A model generated the notes under the pieces. It was not told the DNA's origin, ran no database searches, and was given only the letters and a program-made list of their open reading frames with translations. A stretch of DNA of 54,953 nucleotides, from assembly GCA_021774695.1 (NCBI GenBank), contig JAJFIU010000011.1, forward strand, positions 1-54,953. Reading direction: 5' to 3'. Below are positions 1 to 9,339 of the stretch, piece after piece. Source of the stretch: Alphaproteobacteria bacterium (GTDB lineage Bacteria > Pseudomonadota > Alphaproteobacteria > Sphingomonadales > Kordiimonadaceae). The translations under genes and the position numbers were made by a program. Position 1 is the stretch's first letter. Every line of letters begins with the position of its first letter.

Positions 1-362
1 GTCAGTTGGCTCAGGGCGTCAGCGAAAATTTCCGGGGTGGGCGGCGGCATGCTGAGTCTGGTCGCTGAACGTACGAAACGCTTGTAGTTGGCTTCCGGCC
101 GGAAAAGCATCGGTTTATTCTGTGCAATTTGGTAGGCCTTCATGCCTTCAAAGCATTGCTGGCCAAACTGTACGCAGGTGGCGGCTGGGTTTATTTTTAC
201 CTCGCCGAAAGGGATAAGTTGGCCCGCTTGCCAGATGCCGCTCACATAATCAGCCCGGTACATGATCGGCGCAAGTTCTTGGCCAAACCCTAACGGCGAG
301 GGAAGCGCGTATCTACCCAATAGCGCTGTGACGTTCGGTTTGTTTTTTAGTTCAGATGTCAT
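1..362 (-). CDS. ilvE: Branched-chain amino acid aminotransferase, 5' part
   Basis: This is the N-terminal 120 residues of a fold-type IV PLP aminotransferase that interconverts branched-chain amino acids and their 2-oxo acids. The gene runs off the left edge of the window. The family pattern FGQQCFEGMKAY followed by LFRPEANYKRF and SATRLSMP is visible, which fits the IlvE/BCAT class rather than the D-amino-acid class. The PLP lysine lies outside the window. The ATG at 362 has AAGG seven bases upstream. It starts 16 bases after the stop of the cupin gene, so the two are probably co-transcribed. The family assignment is firm; the substrate is inferred from the family. Confidence 0.88.
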   Translation of the reverse strand, partial: MTSELKNKPNVTALLGRYALPSPLGFGQELAPIMYRADYVSGIWQAGQLIPFGEVKINPAATCVQFGQQCFEGMKAYQIAQNKPMLFRPEANYKRFVRSATRLSMPPPTPEIFADALSQL

Positions 363-378
363 TTAGATAACCTTGGGG

Positions 379-768
379 TCATTCAGAAACGCCGTCCCGA
401 AGGTAAGCATCGGTGCCGTCAAGCCAGTCTTCCCGCGGAGGGTTAAAAACATCCACATCAAGTGTATCTTCCAGCGCAATGGCGCTGTGGGGCAAGTGCG
501 GAGGTATAACCAGCACATCACCAGCGCGGACTATTTTTTCTTCCCGCTGGTCCTCGCCCAATAGAAACTTTAAGGCACCGCTGAGAACATAGGTGATCTG
601 TTCGTTGTGGTGGCTGTGCATGGGCACGATGCCGCCCTTTTTAATGTAAATATGGGCAATCATCATGTTGGTGCCAGTGATCAAGCGGCGTTCAATATGG
701 TCGTTCAATTCTTCGCGGGGCATATCTTCCCATGTGTGAAGGTGAGCGGGGGCAGGTTGATCTGTCAT
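379..768 (-). CDS. Small cupin-domain protein
   Basis: A 129-residue single-domain cupin. Motif 1 is HSHHNEQITYVLSG (residues about 53-66), giving the HxHxxE metal ligands. Motif 2 is GDVLVIPPHLPHSA, with the distal histidine. Such stand-alone cupins bind a divalent metal and are often dioxygenases, isomerases or sugar/aromatic-acid binding proteins; the sequence does not tell which. AAGGAAG lies a few bases before the ATG at 768. The gene sits directly upstream of the branched-chain aminotransferase in the same direction, which hints at a link to 2-oxo acid metabolism, but that is inference only. Confidence 0.85.
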   Translation of the reverse strand: MTDQPAPAHLHTWEDMPREELNDHIERRLITGTNMMIAHIYIKKGGIVPMHSHHNEQITYVLSGALKFLLGEDQREEKIVRAGDVLVIPPHLPHSAIALEDTLDVDVFNPPREDWLDGTDAYLRDGVSE

Positions 769-997
769 GACATCTTCCTTTGGGTGTAGTATTTTGAGGA
801 TTAGAATTTAACTAACCACGCCGTAAAAACCGATTGTGGCGGTATTGATCATCAAAAAATAGAGTGAAAACGACGATTTTTAGACTGCAAATTGGCTAAA
901 ATATCGAGAGAGTGCCGTTTATTGTGAAGTTTGGCTGGCGGATTTGCGCTGCGGGAAGCGTTTGTCGTGAGGCCAGATCGAAGCAGTAGATTGCTGC

Positions 998-1031
998 AAA
1001 AATAAAACGCGGGAGAGAGACCTCCCCCGCG
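998..1031 (-). terminator. Rho-independent terminator of the FtsX-type permease
   Basis: Read on the minus strand, a G+C-rich hairpin with arms CGCGGG and CCCGCG, extended inward by GAG/CTC with bulged bases, is followed by GTTTTATTTTT. It lies 38 bases past the permease stop. The 300 bases between the permease stop and the cupin start hold only this terminator and the cupin leader; I see no further gene. Confidence 0.75.
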
Positions 1032-1068
1032 AATTACAATCTTGTAGGTGGAATTATTTAGTCTGCCG

Positions 1069-3540
1069 TTATGTATGCCGCAGTGCGTTAATCGGTTTTG
1101 AGCGAGCAACCACATAGGCGCGTGATCCAACCGTAACCCACGCCGCTATCAAGGTTGCCACGCTGGCAACAAGGAAAGGTATGACGGTCAGGTCGATCTG
1201 GAAAATGAAGTTGTTTAACCAGTCCGACAAGAAATACCAGGCAAGGGGCCAAGCAATAAGGTTGGCAACAATAACAGGCTTGGAAAACTGCAACGTGAGC
1301 AACCGCACAATCAACCAAGTGGTGGCACCGAACACTTTGCGAATGCCAATCTCGCGGGTGCGGTTTTCGGTAGCAAAACTTGCCAATCCATATAGCCCCA
1401 GCGATGAAATGATGATTGCGAGCGAAGAAAATACCGCAAAGATCACGCTGGCTGCGGCTTCGCCCTGATATTGGTCAGCAATCCGGTCATCGACAAAATC
1501 CATCTGGAACGGCGTGTTTGGGGCGAATTGCCTCCAGATAGTTTCGATTTGTGTGGTTAGCGCCGGCAAATTGCTGGTCTCAAAATAAACCGATAATTTG
1601 CGCAATGATTGCTCATCAACCAGATATACTGTTGGGCTAATGCTCTCGCGGGCGGACCGCTCAATAAGGTCGGGTATTACGCCAGCAACAGTTGCATTGA
1701 TATTTTTGCTGGTATCGGAAACGTCGGCAAGCATTCGGAATGTTTGATTAATCGCGTCACTTGCTGAAGCAAAGCCGAAGGCGCGAGCGGCGGTTTCGTT
1801 AATCACCACGTTGCCGTCCCGAACATCTCCATCGAAAGGCCGGATCAAATCATTGGCAAACTGCTGATCTTGCACTCGGCCTGCAACTGCCTTGACGTCA
1901 TAAGTTCCAAAATAATCGAAATCGACTTGCCGCATCACCAGCACCACAGGCTCGTCCTGGCCAGCGATGGTTGCTCTTGTCCCGCCTCTAAATCCATCTG
2001 CGGGCACCCAGCCTGATAGTGTTGTAGATTTCACGTCTGCAAGATTTGCCACACTTGTTTTGAAGGCGGGTGCATTGCGCCGTAGGTCTGGCTCGTCGAA
2101 TCCATGTACGATCAGCATGCCGTTAGTGCGGTAACCCGCATCAATGGTCTGCATGTAGGAGGTCTGATTGTAAACGACGATGGTAGCGATCAGCAGCATG
2201 ATTGAGGCTGCAAACTGGATCACCACCAAAATACTGCGATGACGGTCACCGCTTGAGTTGGCTGAAGCCTGGGAATGCAATACGTCCGCAGGCTGATAAG
2301 ATGTTAGCAGCCATGCCGGATAAGCACCGCCCAGCAGCGTAATTAATGCTGTCGCGGCAAGGATGATCGGTATTTGTCCCGCGTCGTTTATAAGATCCAG
2401 CGAAAGCTCTTTATTGAGAAAGTTACTATAGTAGGGCAGCGCAACTTCCGCCGCAGTCAAGGCAATCACCACCGAAATCATAACCGTTAGCAGCGTTTCG
2501 CCAATAATCTGAACGGTAAGCTGCTTGCGGCTTGCTCCCATCACTTTGCGAACACTGATTTCCTTGAGGCGTTTTGTACCTCGTGCGGCGGTCAGGTTAG
2601 CGAAATTCATTACGGCCATTGCCAAGATCAGAAACGCAACCACGCTGAATGAAATCAGGTTGGCAACGCTGCCAGGCGGCTTGATTGGCCGCACTGGTGC
2701 ACCATACAGGTGAATATCTTTAATGGGGATGACCTCCCAACGCGCAATTGCGGTGGCACTGTCGAACGGCATGCCAAACTCTTTAATTTCAGGGGTGGCG
2801 AACCGATCAATAAAATCCGGGAATTTAGCGTTAAGCGCTTCTAACGAACTGCCAGGTTCCAATTCAAGATACACATACATGTTGGTCGCCATCCAACGTC
2901 CGGAGATGTTGGGTTGTGCGGCAAATACCGCGTCGTCCAGCAGAACCAGCATGTTCATTTCAAGGTGGCTGGTTTGGGGCAAGTTTTCAAATACACCAGT
3001 TATCCGGTAATCGCGTTGCCCTGCGTCAAGTGTCATGGTGATAGAGCGATTCAGGGCACTTTCAGATCCAAAATATTTTTTCGCGGCGTCAGCAGAAATT
3101 ACAACAGAAGATGTATCAACGAGCGCGTTTTCTCGGCTACCCTCAATAAACCGAACATCAAGCAAGCTGAAGGCGTTGTTGTCAGCATAAAAAACCGGCT
3201 CACTGTATAGATCGTCGCCGCTTCTAACCGGTGCGGTGGTTGGCAGCAGTCGGGTTAACTGATTAATTTCGGGGAACTCTTCGAGGAAGCCAAATTTGGC
3301 GCGCCCAGAACCCATCGATGAATGGATAGGAGCGCGGCCCGGCAGCGTAAAGTGCGCTTGCATTCGGACTATATTTTCGCTTCCTTCAATGTGTTTATCG
3401 TAGCTGAGTTCATCAACAACAAACAGCGTGATCAAGGTGACAGCCATTAATCCCAGCGCCAAACCGGCGATATTGATGAATGTAAAAAGCGAGTTGCGGG
3501 CCATAGTGCGCAGCGCTGTTTTCATATAGTTTTGGAACAT
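1069..3540 (-). CDS. FtsX/MacB-type ABC transporter permease (double module)
   Basis: An 823-residue inner-membrane protein with the duplicated layout of MacB-like permeases. Each half has an N-terminal membrane helix, a large periplasmic core (MacB_PCD) and an FtsX module with three helices. The two FtsX modules carry the matching cytoplasmic loops EISVRKVMGAS and EIGIRKVFGAT, which in the family contact the ATPase. Proteins of this type act as mechanotransmitters rather than classical importers. No ATPase (LolD/MacB type) or membrane-fusion partner lies nearby, so the partner must be elsewhere. I place the start at the ATG at 3540, preceded by GGAAAG; an in-frame TTG lies at 3573 without a ribosome site. 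The protein is intact. Confidence 0.88.
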   Translation of the reverse strand: MFQNYMKTALRTMARNSLFTFINIAGLALGLMAVTLITLFVVDELSYDKHIEGSENIVRMQAHFTLPGRAPIHSSMGSGRAKFGFLEEFPEINQLTRLLPTTAPVRSGDDLYSEPVFYADNNAFSLLDVRFIEGSRENALVDTSSVVISADAAKKYFGSESALNRSITMTLDAGQRDYRITGVFENLPQTSHLEMNMLVLLDDAVFAAQPNISGRWMATNMYVYLELEPGSSLEALNAKFPDFIDRFATPEIKEFGMPFDSATAIARWEVIPIKDIHLYGAPVRPIKPPGSVANLISFSVVAFLILAMAVMNFANLTAARGTKRLKEISVRKVMGASRKQLTVQIIGETLLTVMISVVIALTAAEVALPYYSNFLNKELSLDLINDAGQIPIILAATALITLLGGAYPAWLLTSYQPADVLHSQASANSSGDRHRSILVVIQFAASIMLLIATIVVYNQTSYMQTIDAGYRTNGMLIVHGFDEPDLRRNAPAFKTSVANLADVKSTTLSGWVPADGFRGGTRATIAGQDEPVVLVMRQVDFDYFGTYDVKAVAGRVQDQQFANDLIRPFDGDVRDGNVVINETAARAFGFASASDAINQTFRMLADVSDTSKNINATVAGVIPDLIERSARESISPTVYLVDEQSLRKLSVYFETSNLPALTTQIETIWRQFAPNTPFQMDFVDDRIADQYQGEAAASVIFAVFSSLAIIISSLGLYGLASFATENRTREIGIRKVFGATTWLIVRLLTLQFSKPVIVANLIAWPLAWYFLSDWLNNFIFQIDLTVIPFLVASVATLIAAWVTVGSRAYVVARSKPINALRHT

Positions 3541-3683
3541 AGGAAGGCTTTCCGGGTTAAGGTTGGGTTTCAATTAGGACAATTACCGGATTATGAGCAA
3601 TTTTAGTGCCAGTGACGCGGTCACAATAAGCATATATATTTCAATACCTTATTCTCTATAACTATAGTTGATATCGTCCCAAT

Positions 3684-3719
3684 TGTTCGATTTTGAACAC
3701 CTTTGTCCACTATCGAACA
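3684..3719. promoter_or_regulatory. Operator-like inverted and direct repeats
   Basis: TGTTCGAT (3684-3691) and ATCGAACA (3712-3719) form a perfect 8-base inverted repeat with a 20-base spacer. Within it GAACACC occurs twice in direct orientation exactly 20 bases apart (3695 and 3715), two helical turns. The element lies in the 283-base gap between the divergent permease and murQ genes, so it could control either. The regulator is unknown. Confidence 0.4.
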
Positions 3720-3823
3720 CCCTCGTGCGGGCGTCCATGTAAACCATTTCCATATTGCCGGGAATGTGGATAATGAAGGTGGCTGACACATGTCCGTGCA
3801 GGCGAACAGGTAGCGAGTGATTG

Positions 3824-4720
3824 ATGACAGAGGATGTTTCCGAGAGATATTCTGACTTTGACAAATGGTCGGCTGAAGACGCCGTTACCGCTATGTATGA
3901 AGGGCAATTGGAGGCACTCGCCGCCCTTCGGCCTGCTTTGGCCGATATCTCAACAGCCGTTACCAAGGCCGCCGCCACACTTGGCGAAAAGGGTAGATTG
4001 GTGTACGTGGGCGCAGGCACATCGGGCCGATTAGCTGTGCAAGACGGTGCGGAGCTGAAACCAACCTTCAACTGGCCCCAATCCAGAACAGTTTTTTGTA
4101 TCGCCGGAGGGTTGGAAGCCTTAACCGTCAGCATTGAAGGTGCTGAAGATTCTATCGATGGTGGCATCACCGCTATGCGGCAAAATGATGTGAACAAGGC
4201 TGATGTGGTGATCGCGGTAGCCGCCAGCGGGCGAACGCCTTATACGCTTGGTGCTCTGCGCGAAGCCAAAAAGCGCGGGGCGCTAACCATTGGGATTAGC
4301 AACAATCCTGCCACGCCGATTGTGAAGGAAGCTGACGTTGGCATTTTGGCTGAAACCGGCAGCGAATTGGTCGCCGGCTCCACTAGGATGAAAGCGGGAA
4401 CAGCGCAGAAAGTGATCCTGAACATGATCTCCACGGCGGTTATGGCGCGTATGGGCAGGGTGTACCGTGGTTATATGGTGGATATGGTGATCTCCAATCA
4501 AAAACTGGCTAACCGAGCGGTTGGAATGGTTAGCGAAATTGCCGGATGCAGCCCGGAATCGGCGCAGGCAGCACTTGATCAGGCGAAAAACCATATCAAA
4601 ACCGCGATACTTATTTGCAGCGGAATACCGGCCGAAAAATGTACAGAGGTTTTGGCCGCGCACAGTGGAAACTTGCGAAGCGCACTAGAAACCAAACAAG
4701 TGCACAAAAGCGAAAGTTAA
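3824..4720 (+). CDS. murQ: N-acetylmuramic acid 6-phosphate etherase
   Basis: A 298-residue SIS-domain lyase that cleaves the lactyl ether of MurNAc-6-phosphate to GlcNAc-6-phosphate and D-lactate, a cytoplasmic step of peptidoglycan recycling. Visible family motifs are VYVGAGTSGRLAVQDGAE, with the catalytic glutamate of the GAE segment; SIEGAEDS, holding the second active-site glutamate; AASGRTPY; and ETGSELVAGSTRMKAGTAQK. Length equals the family norm. The start is the ATG at 3824, directly after an in-frame TTG. The next gene, an FAD-linked 2-hydroxyacid dehydrogenase, begins nine bases after the stop, and its class could oxidise the D-lactate that MurQ releases. That pairing is inference from order. 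No anmK, nagZ or murP is nearby. Confidence 0.95.
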   Translation: MTEDVSERYSDFDKWSAEDAVTAMYEGQLEALAALRPALADISTAVTKAAATLGEKGRLVYVGAGTSGRLAVQDGAELKPTFNWPQSRTVFCIAGGLEALTVSIEGAEDSIDGGITAMRQNDVNKADVVIAVAASGRTPYTLGALREAKKRGALTIGISNNPATPIVKEADVGILAETGSELVAGSTRMKAGTAQKVILNMISTAVMARMGRVYRGYMVDMVISNQKLANRAVGMVSEIAGCSPESAQAALDQAKNHIKTAILICSGIPAEKCTEVLAAHSGNLRSALETKQVHKSES

Positions 4721-4729
4721 GACAAAATC

Positions 4730-6106
4730 ATGACGGATTTAATTGCGGAATTGACGGAAAAATTAAGCGCTGGTGCCGTTGTAACAGGCGCAGATGTCGC
4801 TGCGCGCGCAACCAGTTACTGGGACGCTAGCCCGATGAAGGCTAGGGCCATTCTGCGGCCCGCTAACACGGGTGAAGTCTCCATAATTTTGACGCTTTGC
4901 AACGAGCGGGGTCAAAAAGTTGTAACCCACGGCGGATTGACCGGTTGCGTGCAGGGGGCCAGCTCCGGCGACGACGACTTTGTACTCTCCATGGAGCGAA
5001 TGACAGCCGTAGAGGATATCGACACGGTTTCTCACACCCTCACAGTGCAAGCGGGGGCGGTGTTAGAGACTGTTCAAAACGCGGTACGTGATCAGCGTAT
5101 GTTCCTGCCGCTTGATTTGGGCGCGCGCGGGTCTTGCACGATCGGCGGCAATTTGGCCACCAACGCTGGCGGCATCAATGTTATCCGCTACGGGATGGCA
5201 CGCGCGTTGGTGTTGGGCCTTGAGGCGGTGCTGCCGGATGGCACTGTTCTTTCCTCAATGAATAAAATGCTAAAAAATAACGCAGGCTTTGACCTCAAAC
5301 AGTTGTTTATCGGCACCGAAGGCACACTTGGGGTAATTACCCGCGCGGTGTTGCGTTTGCAGCCGCAATCGACAACAAAAAATACAGCGCTGGCGGCACT
5401 GTCCGATTTCAGCGATGTCCCAAAGTTGCTTAATCATCTGAAGGGGTCGGTCGGCGCAAGCCTTTCGGCCTTTGAAGCTATGTGGGGCAATTATGTTAGG
5501 GCAGTGACCGAGCCCGGCTGGCACACAGCACCAATGGACCGAAGTCATCCCTACTATATTTTATTTGAGTGCGACGGTAGCGACCCGGTCCGAGATGATG
5601 ATCGCTTCATGGAAGTTGTCGAACAGGCCTTTGACGAAGGTCTCATCGTTGACGCGGTGCTGCCCAAATCCGAGGCTGAACGCCAGGCCCTTTGGGCAAT
5701 ACGGGATGATTTCGAAGCAGTGTTGTCACCAAAGCCGGTGTTTCTTTATGACGTTAGTTTGCCGATAACCTCTATGGAGGCATACGTTGCAGATGTGCAG
5801 GCGTTATTGAAAGAGCGGCTGCCAAACAGCGACTTGTTTACACTGGGCCATGTGGGCGATGGCAACATTCATTTCTTTGTCAGGGCCAATACGGAAGCCA
5901 CCGATGCGCGCTCACTTTCGGATTGCTCTATATACGAACCCTTGGTTAAATACAGCGGTTCGGTATCGGCTGAGCACGGCATTGGCTTCGAGAAGAAGAA
6001 ATGGTTGGCTCAGTCCAGAAGTGCGGCGGAAATTGCCGTGATGCGAAAACTGAAGGCGACATTTGATCCCAACCGAACACTCAATCCCGGCGTGGTTATC
6101 GATTAA
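4730..6106 (+). CDS. FAD-linked D-2-hydroxyacid dehydrogenase (GlcD/DLD type)
   Basis: A 458-residue flavoprotein of the vanillyl-alcohol-oxidase fold. The N-terminal FAD-binding domain shows THGGLTGCVQGA, CTIGGNLATNAGGINVIRYG and IGTEGTLGVITRAVL. The C-terminal FAD-oxidase domain shows GHVGDGNIHFFV and VSAEHGIGFEKKKWL, where the histidines bind metal and substrate in relatives. The family oxidises D-lactate, glycolate or D-2-hydroxyglutarate and passes electrons to a quinone or cytochrome. The close spacing to murQ (nine bases) makes D-lactate a reasonable guess, but glycolate or 2-hydroxyglutarate cannot be excluded from the sequence. No strong ribosome site precedes the ATG, which suggests translational coupling to murQ. 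Confidence 0.88.
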   Translation: MTDLIAELTEKLSAGAVVTGADVAARATSYWDASPMKARAILRPANTGEVSIILTLCNERGQKVVTHGGLTGCVQGASSGDDDFVLSMERMTAVEDIDTVSHTLTVQAGAVLETVQNAVRDQRMFLPLDLGARGSCTIGGNLATNAGGINVIRYGMARALVLGLEAVLPDGTVLSSMNKMLKNNAGFDLKQLFIGTEGTLGVITRAVLRLQPQSTTKNTALAALSDFSDVPKLLNHLKGSVGASLSAFEAMWGNYVRAVTEPGWHTAPMDRSHPYYILFECDGSDPVRDDDRFMEVVEQAFDEGLIVDAVLPKSEAERQALWAIRDDFEAVLSPKPVFLYDVSLPITSMEAYVADVQALLKERLPNSDLFTLGHVGDGNIHFFVRANTEATDARSLSDCSIYEPLVKYSGSVSAEHGIGFEKKKWLAQSRSAAEIAVMRKLKATFDPNRTLNPGVVID

Positions 6107-6379
6107 CGCTTCCGTCAGCGGTGAAAAGCACACCCTTTTTGCACCAGTACCGTCAAATTTTGGGTGATTTCTCCGTTAATCTGACTATTCACAATTAGTT
6201 GCTAACGCTTGGTCTTGCCTTTGGCCCAATTAGTCGCTTTGATAGGGACGGGTGAACGCTCGCTGTGCCACAAGGCACGGGCTGGGCTAACCAAAAGGTC
6301 CAGGCTGGGCAAAAATGAAAAAATGCCACACAGAAAAACTGTGGGTAAAAGCAACAAAAGACCGTAAGGGGTTATCGTA

Positions 6380-8818
6380 ATGATTAGAGGCATGATTGTC
6401 TTATCGGCACTGTTTGTGTTTGCTGCTGGTGCAGCGTCTGCAGACGCCGTTAAACAAACCAAGGGCAGTTTCGTAGACAAATTCAGGCAGTTGGACGAAG
6501 TGTTGCCAACGCCGAATGTATACCGTAACGCCGCCGGCGAACCAGGCCACCAATATTGGCAGCAAAAAGTCGATTATAAAATCAAGGCCAGCCTTGATGA
6601 GGACAAGCGCCGGATTACTGCTTCGGAAACTATTCGTTACCAGAATAATTCACCGGACACACTGAAGTATTTATGGCTGCAGCTTGATCAGAATGTGTTT
6701 AGAAACGATTCGATGTCAGAGCGGAGCAACTCGTTCGCCGGCATTGGTCGCCGCGGCCCTGTTACAAATGCGGCGAGCGGCAATACGCCAGCCAAAATGA
6801 GCCTCGGGGAACTTCGCCGGCAGCAATTTATGCAAGACCACGAGCTTGGCTATGTTATCGGCGGCGTATCCCGCACTGACGGCTCGCCCCTCAAGTTCAC
6901 CATTGTAGGCACGCTAATGCGTGTTGATTTGGCCACGCCCCTGAAGCCGGGCGGAGACACTGTTTTCAATGTCGATTTCACCTTCAATATGGTTGAAGAA
7001 AACACGGTTTCGGCGCGTGGTGGTTACGAGCACTTTCCTGACGACGCCCGGGAAGGCGGCAATGATATTTTCCTGCTGGCCCAGTGGTTCCCGCGACTTG
7101 CGGCTTATACCGACTATGAAGCATGGACCAACAAAGAGTTTTTAGGCCGCGGCGAGTTCACGCTGGAATTCGGCAACTATGACGTTGAGATGACCGTACC
7201 TGCCGACCATGTTGTGTCGTCAACCGGCACGCTTGAGAACGCCAGCGATGTGCTTACCCGTGAGCAGCGCCGCCGTCTGAAGCAGGCTGAAGCTGCAGAA
7301 CGACCTGTCTTTATCGTAACCGCTGAAGAGGCGCTGGAGAACGAGAAAGAAGGCACAGACGACGTTAAAACCTGGCGCTTTAAAGCCGAAAACGTGCGTG
7401 ATTTTGCTTGGGCTTCTTCGCGCAAGTTTATGTGGGATGCCAAAGGGTATAAACAGGACGGCAATGTTCAGCCATTCGTTATGGCCATGTCCTTCTATCC
7501 AAAAGAAGGCGGCGACCTGTGGAAGAAATATTCCACCGAAGCTGTTGTGCATACTCTAGAGGTTTATTCGCGCTTTTCGTTTGATTACCCCTATCCGGTT
7601 TCGCAGTCGGTAAACGGCCCGGTTGGCGGCATGGAATACCCCATGATCACCTTCAATGGCCCGCGCACCAAGCTGCAAGACGATGGCAGTCGCACCTATA
7701 GCCAAGCCGAAAAACGCTTCCTTATCGGCGTGGTTATCCATGAAGTAGGGCATAATTATTTCCCGATGGTGGTTAACTCGGACGAGCGTCAATGGACCTG
7801 GATGGACGAGGGACTTAACAGCTATCTGGACGGCGTTGCTGGCCGCGAATGGGACCCGACCATTCCGTGGGGCGTGGAGCCGCGCGATATCACGGGTTAC
7901 ATGAAATCACAGGACCAAACGCCGATCATGACCCAGTCTGACAGTGTTTGGAAACTGGGGCCGAATGCCTATACCAAGCCGGCGGCAGCCCTGAACATTC
8001 TGCGCGAAACAATTATGGGGCGCGAGCTGTTTGATTTTGCTTTCAAAGAGTATGCTCAGCGCTGGATGTTCAAACGGCCAACGCCGTCAGATTTTTTCCG
8101 CACCATGGAAGAGGCGTCTGGCGTCGATCTGGACTGGTTCTGGCGCGGTTGGTTCTATAGCACTGACCATGTGGATATTTCGCTGGATGCGGTGCACAAG
8201 CTGCGGCTTGATACCCACGATCCGGACATTGATTTCGCGCGTCGCCGCGCCGAAGAAGCAGATAAGCCCGCCTCGCTGTTTGACGAGCGTAACCGGGCAG
8301 AAGGCAAGCGGTTGTGGGTTGAATTAAACCCGGATGTCAGCGATTTTTATGACACCAACGACCGTTTCACGGTTACCAATAAAGAGCGCAATAAATATCA
8401 GGACTTCCTGAAGGGTCTTGATGACTGGGAACGCAAGGTGCTGGACCGTGCGCTGGCCGAGAATAAAAATTATTATATTCTCGATTTTTCCAATCGGGGC
8501 GGTTTGGTTATGCCGATCATTCTTGAGCTGACCTTTGCAGACGGCAGTGTTGAGAACATGCATATCCCGGCTGAAATTTGGCGCCGGACGTCGGATGCGG
8601 TGAAAAAGCTGATCGTGACCGACAAGGAACTGACGCAGGTTTTGGTTGATCCTAAATGGGAAACCGCTGATGTGGACGTGGAAAATAACTATTACCCACG
8701 CCGTATCATTCCGTCTCGCATCGAAGCGTTCAAATCGCCTAAATCCAAGGCGAAGGTGTCGCGCGATATTATGCAGGACATCAAAACCAAGGTTAAAGAG
8801 GAAGAGAAAAAAGACTGA
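6380..8818 (+). CDS. Exported M1 family metallopeptidase
   Basis: An 812-residue gluzincin with an N-terminal signal peptide (about residues 1-22, ending ASA-DA). The zinc site is HEVGH (from residue 454), followed by exactly 18 residues and the third ligand in MDEGLNSYLDG. The exopeptidase motif GxMEN appears as GGMEY some 40 residues before it. These are the M1 aminopeptidase hallmarks, although the Asn-to-Tyr change in GxMEN is a departure. AAGGGG lies eight bases before the ATG. The gene shares one base (TGATG) with the following DUF6702 gene, so the two are translationally coupled. It is a periplasmic or secreted peptidase; the substrate is unknown. Confidence 0.92.
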   Translation: MIRGMIVLSALFVFAAGAASADAVKQTKGSFVDKFRQLDEVLPTPNVYRNAAGEPGHQYWQQKVDYKIKASLDEDKRRITASETIRYQNNSPDTLKYLWLQLDQNVFRNDSMSERSNSFAGIGRRGPVTNAASGNTPAKMSLGELRRQQFMQDHELGYVIGGVSRTDGSPLKFTIVGTLMRVDLATPLKPGGDTVFNVDFTFNMVEENTVSARGGYEHFPDDAREGGNDIFLLAQWFPRLAAYTDYEAWTNKEFLGRGEFTLEFGNYDVEMTVPADHVVSSTGTLENASDVLTREQRRRLKQAEAAERPVFIVTAEEALENEKEGTDDVKTWRFKAENVRDFAWASSRKFMWDAKGYKQDGNVQPFVMAMSFYPKEGGDLWKKYSTEAVVHTLEVYSRFSFDYPYPVSQSVNGPVGGMEYPMITFNGPRTKLQDDGSRTYSQAEKRFLIGVVIHEVGHNYFPMVVNSDERQWTWMDEGLNSYLDGVAGREWDPTIPWGVEPRDITGYMKSQDQTPIMTQSDSVWKLGPNAYTKPAAALNILRETIMGRELFDFAFKEYAQRWMFKRPTPSDFFRTMEEASGVDLDWFWRGWFYSTDHVDISLDAVHKLRLDTHDPDIDFARRRAEEADKPASLFDERNRAEGKRLWVELNPDVSDFYDTNDRFTVTNKERNKYQDFLKGLDDWERKVLDRALAENKNYYILDFSNRGGLVMPIILELTFADGSVENMHIPAEIWRRTSDAVKKLIVTDKELTQVLVDPKWETADVDVENNYYPRRIIPSRIEAFKSPKSKAKVSRDIMQDIKTKVKEEEKKD

Positions 8819-9330
8819 TGTCGCATAAACTTTTGCGTGCCTTCGGGCTTCTTATCCTAATCACGGCGGGCGCTTTTACGGTGCCCGCCGTTGCACATCA
8901 ACAAAAAGCTGCCATTACCAAAGTGCTGTTTAACCCGCGCACCGGCAACATAGAGGTGATGCACCGCTTTTACATTCACGATGCCGAGCACGCGGTGCGG
9001 CAGATTTTCGGCAAAGACGCAGATATCATCGGCTCGGCGGAGACCCAGAGTATTTTTGCGGACTATGTTGGCGAGCGTTTTGCCTTGATTAACGGGGAAA
9101 CCACGCTGCCGCTTGCGCCAGTTGGTTTTGAGATCGAGCGGGTGTTTTTTTGGGTCTACCAGGAAACACCGATGGTATCCGGCATCGACGACCTCACGAT
9201 CAAACATGACGCGCTGCGCGACGTGTGGCCCCAGCAAATCAACACCGTAAATATCGAGGGCTTGGACGAAGTTAAAACTGCAACCTTCGACGGATCAGTT
9301 GAGCTGAAAACGATCAGAATTAAAGAGTAG
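8818..9330 (+). CDS. DUF6702-like exported protein
   Basis: A 170-residue protein with a signal peptide (hydrophobic residues 8-24, cleavage after AVA) and then VEVMHRFYIHDAEHAV-type beta/alpha sequence that resembles DUF6702, a family of unknown function. The start codon overlaps the stop of the M1 peptidase gene by one base, so a shared role in the periplasm is likely. Histidines H58, H62 and H66 cluster in the first third (positions approximate) and could bind metal, but that is speculation. It ends ten bases before the convergent mutL stop. Confidence 0.72.
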   Translation: MSHKLLRAFGLLILITAGAFTVPAVAHQQKAAITKVLFNPRTGNIEVMHRFYIHDAEHAVRQIFGKDADIIGSAETQSIFADYVGERFALINGETTLPLAPVGFEIERVFFWVYQETPMVSGIDDLTIKHDALRDVWPQQINTVNIEGLDEVKTATFDGSVELKTIRIKE

Positions 9331-9339
9331 CGACTAGCG

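Noticed and set aside
852..1130. Minus-strand frame of 92 codons after the permease
   Set aside because: It spans the permease 3' end in another frame and the terminator hairpin.
3649..4197. Minus-strand open frame of 182 codons opposite murQ
   Set aside because: It is antisense to the conserved murQ sequence, has no family features and no ribosome site.
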